This document shows positions 63,056 to 64,000 of a DNA stretch of 64,000 bases, in pieces. The stretch comes from Urophycis tenuis. Lineage: Eukaryota > Chordata > Actinopteri > Gadiformes > Phycidae. Position 1 is the stretch's first letter. Each line of letters begins with the position of its first letter. The DNA is taken from positions 36,571 through 100,570 of the forward strand of contig JAXIVH010000080.1 in NCBI GenBank assembly GCA_036785325.1, read 5' to 3'. The notes under the pieces are model-generated. The model saw only the letters and a list, made by a program, of their open reading frames with translations. It searched no databases and had not been told where the DNA came from. The translations under genes and the position numbers were made by a program.

Positions 63056-63057
63056 GC

Positions 63058-63058
<1 letters not shown>

Positions 63059-63098
<40 letters not shown>
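63059..63098. repeat. (CA)n microsatellite
   Basis: Uninterrupted CA run of about 20 units. Confidence 0.95.
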
Positions 63099-63100
<2 letters not shown>

Positions 63101-63261
63101 CACAGTGGCGATGAAGGGGAGGGGGAGGAGGAGGTAGAGGGGGGAGGAGAAGGGGGAGTGAAGGAGGTGATGAACGGTGGTGAAGCCAAGGTACTGGTGG
63201 GTCACCTGCTGTTATCTCCAAGATGGTGGCACGGAGAGGAGTGGCTAGAAAAGACAGACCG

Positions 63262-63500
63262 CGTGAGACAAGAGAACAGGAGACCAGGACAACAGAACAG
63301 GAGAACAGCAGACCAGGACAGGAGAACAGGAGACCAGGACAACAGAACAGGAGAACAGGAGACCAGGACAACAGAACAGGAGAACAGGAGACCAGGACAA
63401 CAGAACAGGACAGGAGAACAGGAGACCAGGACAACGGAACAGGACAGGAGAACAGGAGAACAGGAGAACAGGACAACAGGAGAAAAGGACTGGAGAACAA
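63262..63500. repeat. GAACAGGAGACCAGGACAAC minisatellite
   Basis: About ten copies of gagaccaggacaacagaaca plus ggagaacag with shortened versions. The three-frame openness on both strands comes from the repeat. Confidence 0.9.
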
Positions 63501-63570
63501 GAGAAAAGGAGAACAAGCAGAGGAGGCCTCGGAAAAGAGTGCTTGTAAATCTGCTGATTTAATCATCTGT

Positions 63571-63716
63571 AGATGAAGCCTTGCTGGCTCACAGGAGTGA
63601 TATCAGGAAGCTTCAGGTTAGATGAAGCCTTGCTGGCTCACAGGAGTGATATCAGGAAGCTTCAGGTTAGATGAAGCCTTGCTGGCTCACAGGAGTGATA
63701 TCAGGAAGCTTCAGGT
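63571..63716. repeat. 49-bp tandem repeat, three copies
   Basis: Starts at 63571, 63620 and 63669. Unit agatgaagccttgctggctc, acaggagtgatatcagga, agcttcaggtt. The copies are identical until the last bases. Confidence 0.95.
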
Positions 63717-64000
63717 CGACTAATGACTGGATGATGCTGCAGCTGGAGACTCTATTAATGCTACTATTTATCTTAGCATCAAGCTAACATACTCATGCCC
63801 AAATGTTTTGATGAGGATGAAAGACTTTAATGCAACGTAGTCCATGCAGGGAACACCTGACCTAGCCTGATACTTCACTGTGGATCCCTACTTGACTGAT
63901 GTGCAGCTCATCTTCTCCACAGGATCAGCTACACCGTCCTGATTGGTTGTTCCTAGCCGAAGTGGGCGGGACTAGACGACAGGATCGCGCAACATCGTCC

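Noticed and set aside
63000..63566. 188-codon frame rich in Leu/Ser/Pro on the minus strand and Gln/Arg frames on the + strand
   Set aside because: Translation of the GAACAGGAGACCAGGACAAC minisatellite and CA run.

Overview
The window is vertebrate nuclear DNA, very probably from a teleost (percomorph-like) fish. The evidence is GT-AG introns, many CA/GT microsatellites and G/C-rich minisatellites, and tRNA-derived SINEs with fish-type 3' tails. No bacterial-style genes, operons, CRISPR arrays or structural RNA genes were seen. The two host genes are adjacent and convergent (tail to tail), the same arrangement as mammalian CAMK2D and ANK2.

Region 1 (1-19.9 kb, + strand) holds most of camk2d, the delta subunit of Ca2+/calmodulin-dependent protein kinase II. 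Sixteen coding exons run from mid kinase domain (811) to a stop codon (18101-18103), plus one possible alternative last exon. The first exons lie left of the window. Exon lengths and phases agree with the vertebrate CAMK2 plan, and diagnostic residues (VDMWACG, HRLYQQ, KDLINKML) point to delta. The introns are unusually rich in minisatellites, several of which touch splice sites. Region 2 (19.9-30.4 kb) is intergenic: SINE and retroelement tails, a MITE, minisatellites, and a decayed Polinton/Maverick-type dsDNA element at about 22.5-27.95 kb. That element keeps frameshifted remnants of a packaging ATPase and several small virion-type genes, but no integrase and no polymerase catalytic core.

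Region 3 (30.4-64 kb, - strand) is the 3' half of ank2 (ankyrin-B): ZU5, second ZU5 and UPA exons (61972-57211), a 33-nt exon and a 22-nt microexon, the classical neuronal giant exon (54581-50025, 1,519 codons, symmetric phase), death-domain exons (49519-48403), the regulatory C-terminus, and a stop at 31684. Ankyrin-repeat exons lie right of the window.

The most striking object is a second giant exon, 36856-47920 (11,065 bp, about 3,688 codons), downstream of the death domain. About eight nearly identical 191-residue Ser-Pro-rich repeats (573-bp unit) fill its centre. A separate motif of about 35 residues containing W-x-L-x-S and DPQYxG occurs four times around them. I know of no described ankyrin exon like it. 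Its upstream splice partner is not resolved: its acceptor needs a phase-2 donor, while the visible preceding exon ends in phase 0.

Exon borders were read by eye from splice consensus, reading phase and protein family knowledge. No alignment or expression data were available.
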